DNA from: Candidatus Photodesmus katoptron Akat1
Lineage (GTDB): Bacteria > Pseudomonadota > Gammaproteobacteria > Enterobacterales > Vibrionaceae
Length of the DNA stretch: 64,000 nucleotides
Assembly (NCBI RefSeq): GCF_000478685.1
Contig: NZ_AMSD01000001.1
Location: 1 to 64,000 of the forward strand
Direction of reading: 5' to 3'
This document shows, piece by piece, positions 62,713-64,000 of the stretch. The position numbers and the translations under genes were made by a program. Position 1 is the first letter of the stretch, and the number at the start of each line of letters is the position of its first letter. The notes beneath the pieces are model-generated. The model was not told where the DNA came from. It worked only from the letters and a program-made list of their open reading frames with translations, and did no database searches.

Positions 62713-63309
62713 TTATAATTTTAAATTATGTTTTCCGTATGATGCTTTTGCCTTTAAATAACCTTGATTACCTGACTTAATATGTGCAGAAGTATTTATA
62801 ACTTCAGTTATTTCGATATTATTTGCTTTTAGTTCTTTAACTTTTTTGGGATTATTAGTTATTAATCGAATTTTAGTTACGTTCAATGCTTTCAGCATTT
62901 GAGCAGCTTCACTGAAATCACGAAGGTCGTCACCAAATCCTAAATGATTATTAGCTTCATAAGTATTCATACCTTGACTTTGCAGTAGATAAGCATCAAT
63001 TTTATTATATAATCCGATTCCTCTCCCTTCTTGACGCAAATAAAGAATAATTCCTCCATATTTGCTCATTTTATAAATGGTTTCATCTAATTGTTCACCA
63101 CAGTCACAGCGAGACGAATGGAAAACATCACCAGTTAGGCACTCTGAATGCATACGTACTAATGGAATTTTGCTTTTTAAATCAGCATGCTTGAAGACAA
63201 CTGCTATATGCTCTTTTTCCGTTTTTAGTCTGCTAAAAGATAAAATCTCCGCATCAATGTCACTTTTAATCCCTACTTTTAGATTAACTCTAGCTCGTAC
63301 TTTCGCCAT
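62713..63309 (-). CDS. ribA: GTP cyclohydrolase II
   Basis: First step of riboflavin synthesis. Zinc cysteines and substrate residues lie in [18 protein letters not shown], followed by DCGEQL; also [51 protein letters not shown] and a C-terminal [12 protein letters not shown] at 63321 opens the frame four codons earlier, but ATG at 63309 (MAKVRARV) matches the Vibrio N-terminus and has a weak AAGTGAG site upstream; I chose ATG. 198 residues. This is the stand-alone RibA form, not a RibBA fusion. Confidence 0.96.
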   Translation of the reverse strand: MAKVRARVNLKVGIKSDIDAEILSFSRLKTEKEHIAVVFKHADLKSKIPLVRMHSECLTGDVFHSSRCDCGEQLDETIYKMSKYGGIILYLRQEGRGIGLYNKIDAYLLQSQGMNTYEANNHLGFGDDLRDFSEAAQMLKALNVTKIRLITNNPKKVKELKANNIEITEVINTSAHIKSGNQGYLKAKASYGKHNLKL

Positions 63310-63812
63310 GTTTTTACTCACTTGGATTTCTGATTCAGTGATTAATAGATTACAGCACTATACTAACCATGGAGAGTGGATAGAGTATTTTTAATAATTA
63401 TGCATAAAACACTTAAAGCCATTGTTATTATTATTGACGAATGAAAATTCGTATTAACAAAGTCAAATGAAATTATTTCTTCTAGCTTTAAGCTAATTTT
63501 AAAGATGATAGCTAAAGGGTTATTTACCTAACCTACTCTTCATTATCATATAAAATATGATATGTTTCTGCAAAGCAGTAGAATATATATATGATAATAA
63601 ATTATGGGATAACAATCACATATATTGACATTTACTTATACTGTTCATTTAAAATGAACTCCGATATATAGAGCTATTATAGCTTATAACTACATATTTA
63701 CTTATATGAAAGAATATATACTAATATAATTAACAAATTTTTTTAGAAAATAAAGTTGAAATAAAAAAGTTTAAAAGTTTATTTATACTAGCATTCATCA
63801 TCAATATTAAGA
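63310..63812. other. 503-base gene-free spacer upstream of ribA
   Basis: Lies upstream of ribA and beyond the fumarase stop (both on the minus strand). It contains a 6-base stem with GAAA loop (ACGAAT/ATTCGT, 63437-63452) and an 8-base inverted repeat with one-base centre (GTTCATTT/AAATGAAC, 63643-63659), and a TTGACA at 63625-63630 without a well-spaced -10. No gene or RNA recognised. Confidence 0.5.
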
Positions 63813-64000
63813 TTAACGAATATTTTTTTGAAATTCAGAAATCTTTATTTTCCAAGTCTCTGGACCTTTTTGATGTATATTTTTACCACTAGCATCAATA
63901 GCTACAGTAACAGGCATATCTTTAACTTCAAATTCATAAATTGCTTCCATTCCTAAGTCCTTGAATGCAACTATTTTCGATTTTTTTATAGATTTAGATA
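63813..64000 (-). CDS. Class I fumarate hydratase, C-terminal end (rest outside window)
   Basis: Read on the minus strand from the window edge: KSIKKSKIVAFKDLGMEA, then IYEFEVKDMPVTVAIDASGK, NIHQKGPETWKIKISEFQ and KNIR before a TAA. This matches the C-terminus of [4Fe-4S] class I fumarases (FumA/FumB type), which interconvert fumarate and malate in the TCA cycle. About 62 residues are inside the window; the active-site part is not visible. Confidence 0.85.
   Translation of the reverse strand, partial: SKSIKKSKIVAFKDLGMEAIYEFEVKDMPVTVAIDASGKNIHQKGPETWKIKISEFQKNIR

Noticed and set aside
63613..63645. Plus-strand promoter (TTGACA) in the ribA upstream region
   Set aside because: No -10 at proper spacing, and no plus-strand gene follows before the window ends.

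Overview
The window is a stretch of chromosome from an AT-rich gammaproteobacterium, and all signs point to the family Vibrionaceae. Gene by gene the proteins look like Vibrio orthologues: tol-pal-cpoB followed by nadA; trxB-cydD-cydC next to rluB; a ccoNOQPHIS set; and fabA, a DUF3466 protein, pyrD and the giant NAD-glutamate dehydrogenase in one neighbourhood. The base composition is strongly skewed to A+T. Intergenic spaces are degenerate, no mobile elements are visible, and at least four genes are broken by one-base changes in A-runs. This suggests a genome undergoing reduction, such as a host-dependent luminous symbiont of the 'Candidatus Photodesmus' type. That assignment is inference; no marker gene in the window proves it.

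Layout. 1-4.3 kb: end of the tol-pal operon (tolA tail, tolB, pal, cpoB) and nadA. 4.3-10.1 kb: a frameshifted GGDEF/EAL protein, tRNA-Ser(GGA), a YfaZ-like barrel, serC, a frameshifted AspS-like pilotin lipoprotein and yciB. 10.3-18.5 kb: rluB, then on the minus strand cydC, cydD, trxB, aspC and asnS. 18.7-26.9 kb, plus strand: purH, purD, a MaoC dehydratase, an arginine/ornithine-type antiporter, rnb and a membrane protein. 26.9-33.9 kb, minus strand: the complete cbb3 oxidase operon with its assembly genes, ending in a frameshifted SafE-like protein. 34-42 kb: an EamA transporter, then thrS-infC-rpmI-rplT and tal/tkt. 42-49.9 kb: a lipoprotein and LruC-domain protein pair, folE, tusE, fabA, a DUF3466 protein and pyrD. 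50-64 kb: NAD-glutamate dehydrogenase, an ABC exporter, DAHP synthase, queE-queC, deaD, ycbL, ribA and the end of a class I fumarase.

How the genes fit together. Respiration is represented by a full cbb3 oxidase and by CydDC. Glutamate dehydrogenase, the antiporter and fumarase suggest that amino acids feed the TCA cycle. Biosynthesis of purines, serine, aspartate or aromatic amino acids, NAD, riboflavin and pre-queuosine is retained, as is translation (asnS, thrS, infC, L20, L35, rluB, tusE). Outer-membrane upkeep is represented by Tol-Pal, a YfaZ-like barrel and LruC/DUF3466 surface-type proteins.

The most notable signals are the recurrent one-base A-run frameshifts, each leaving both halves of a recognisable protein; a retained AUU start on infC; an inverted pair of consensus DnaA-box sequences beside rplT; and a FadR-like site placed on the fabA promoter. 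I see no CRISPR array, prophage, insertion sequence or plainly novel multigene system.
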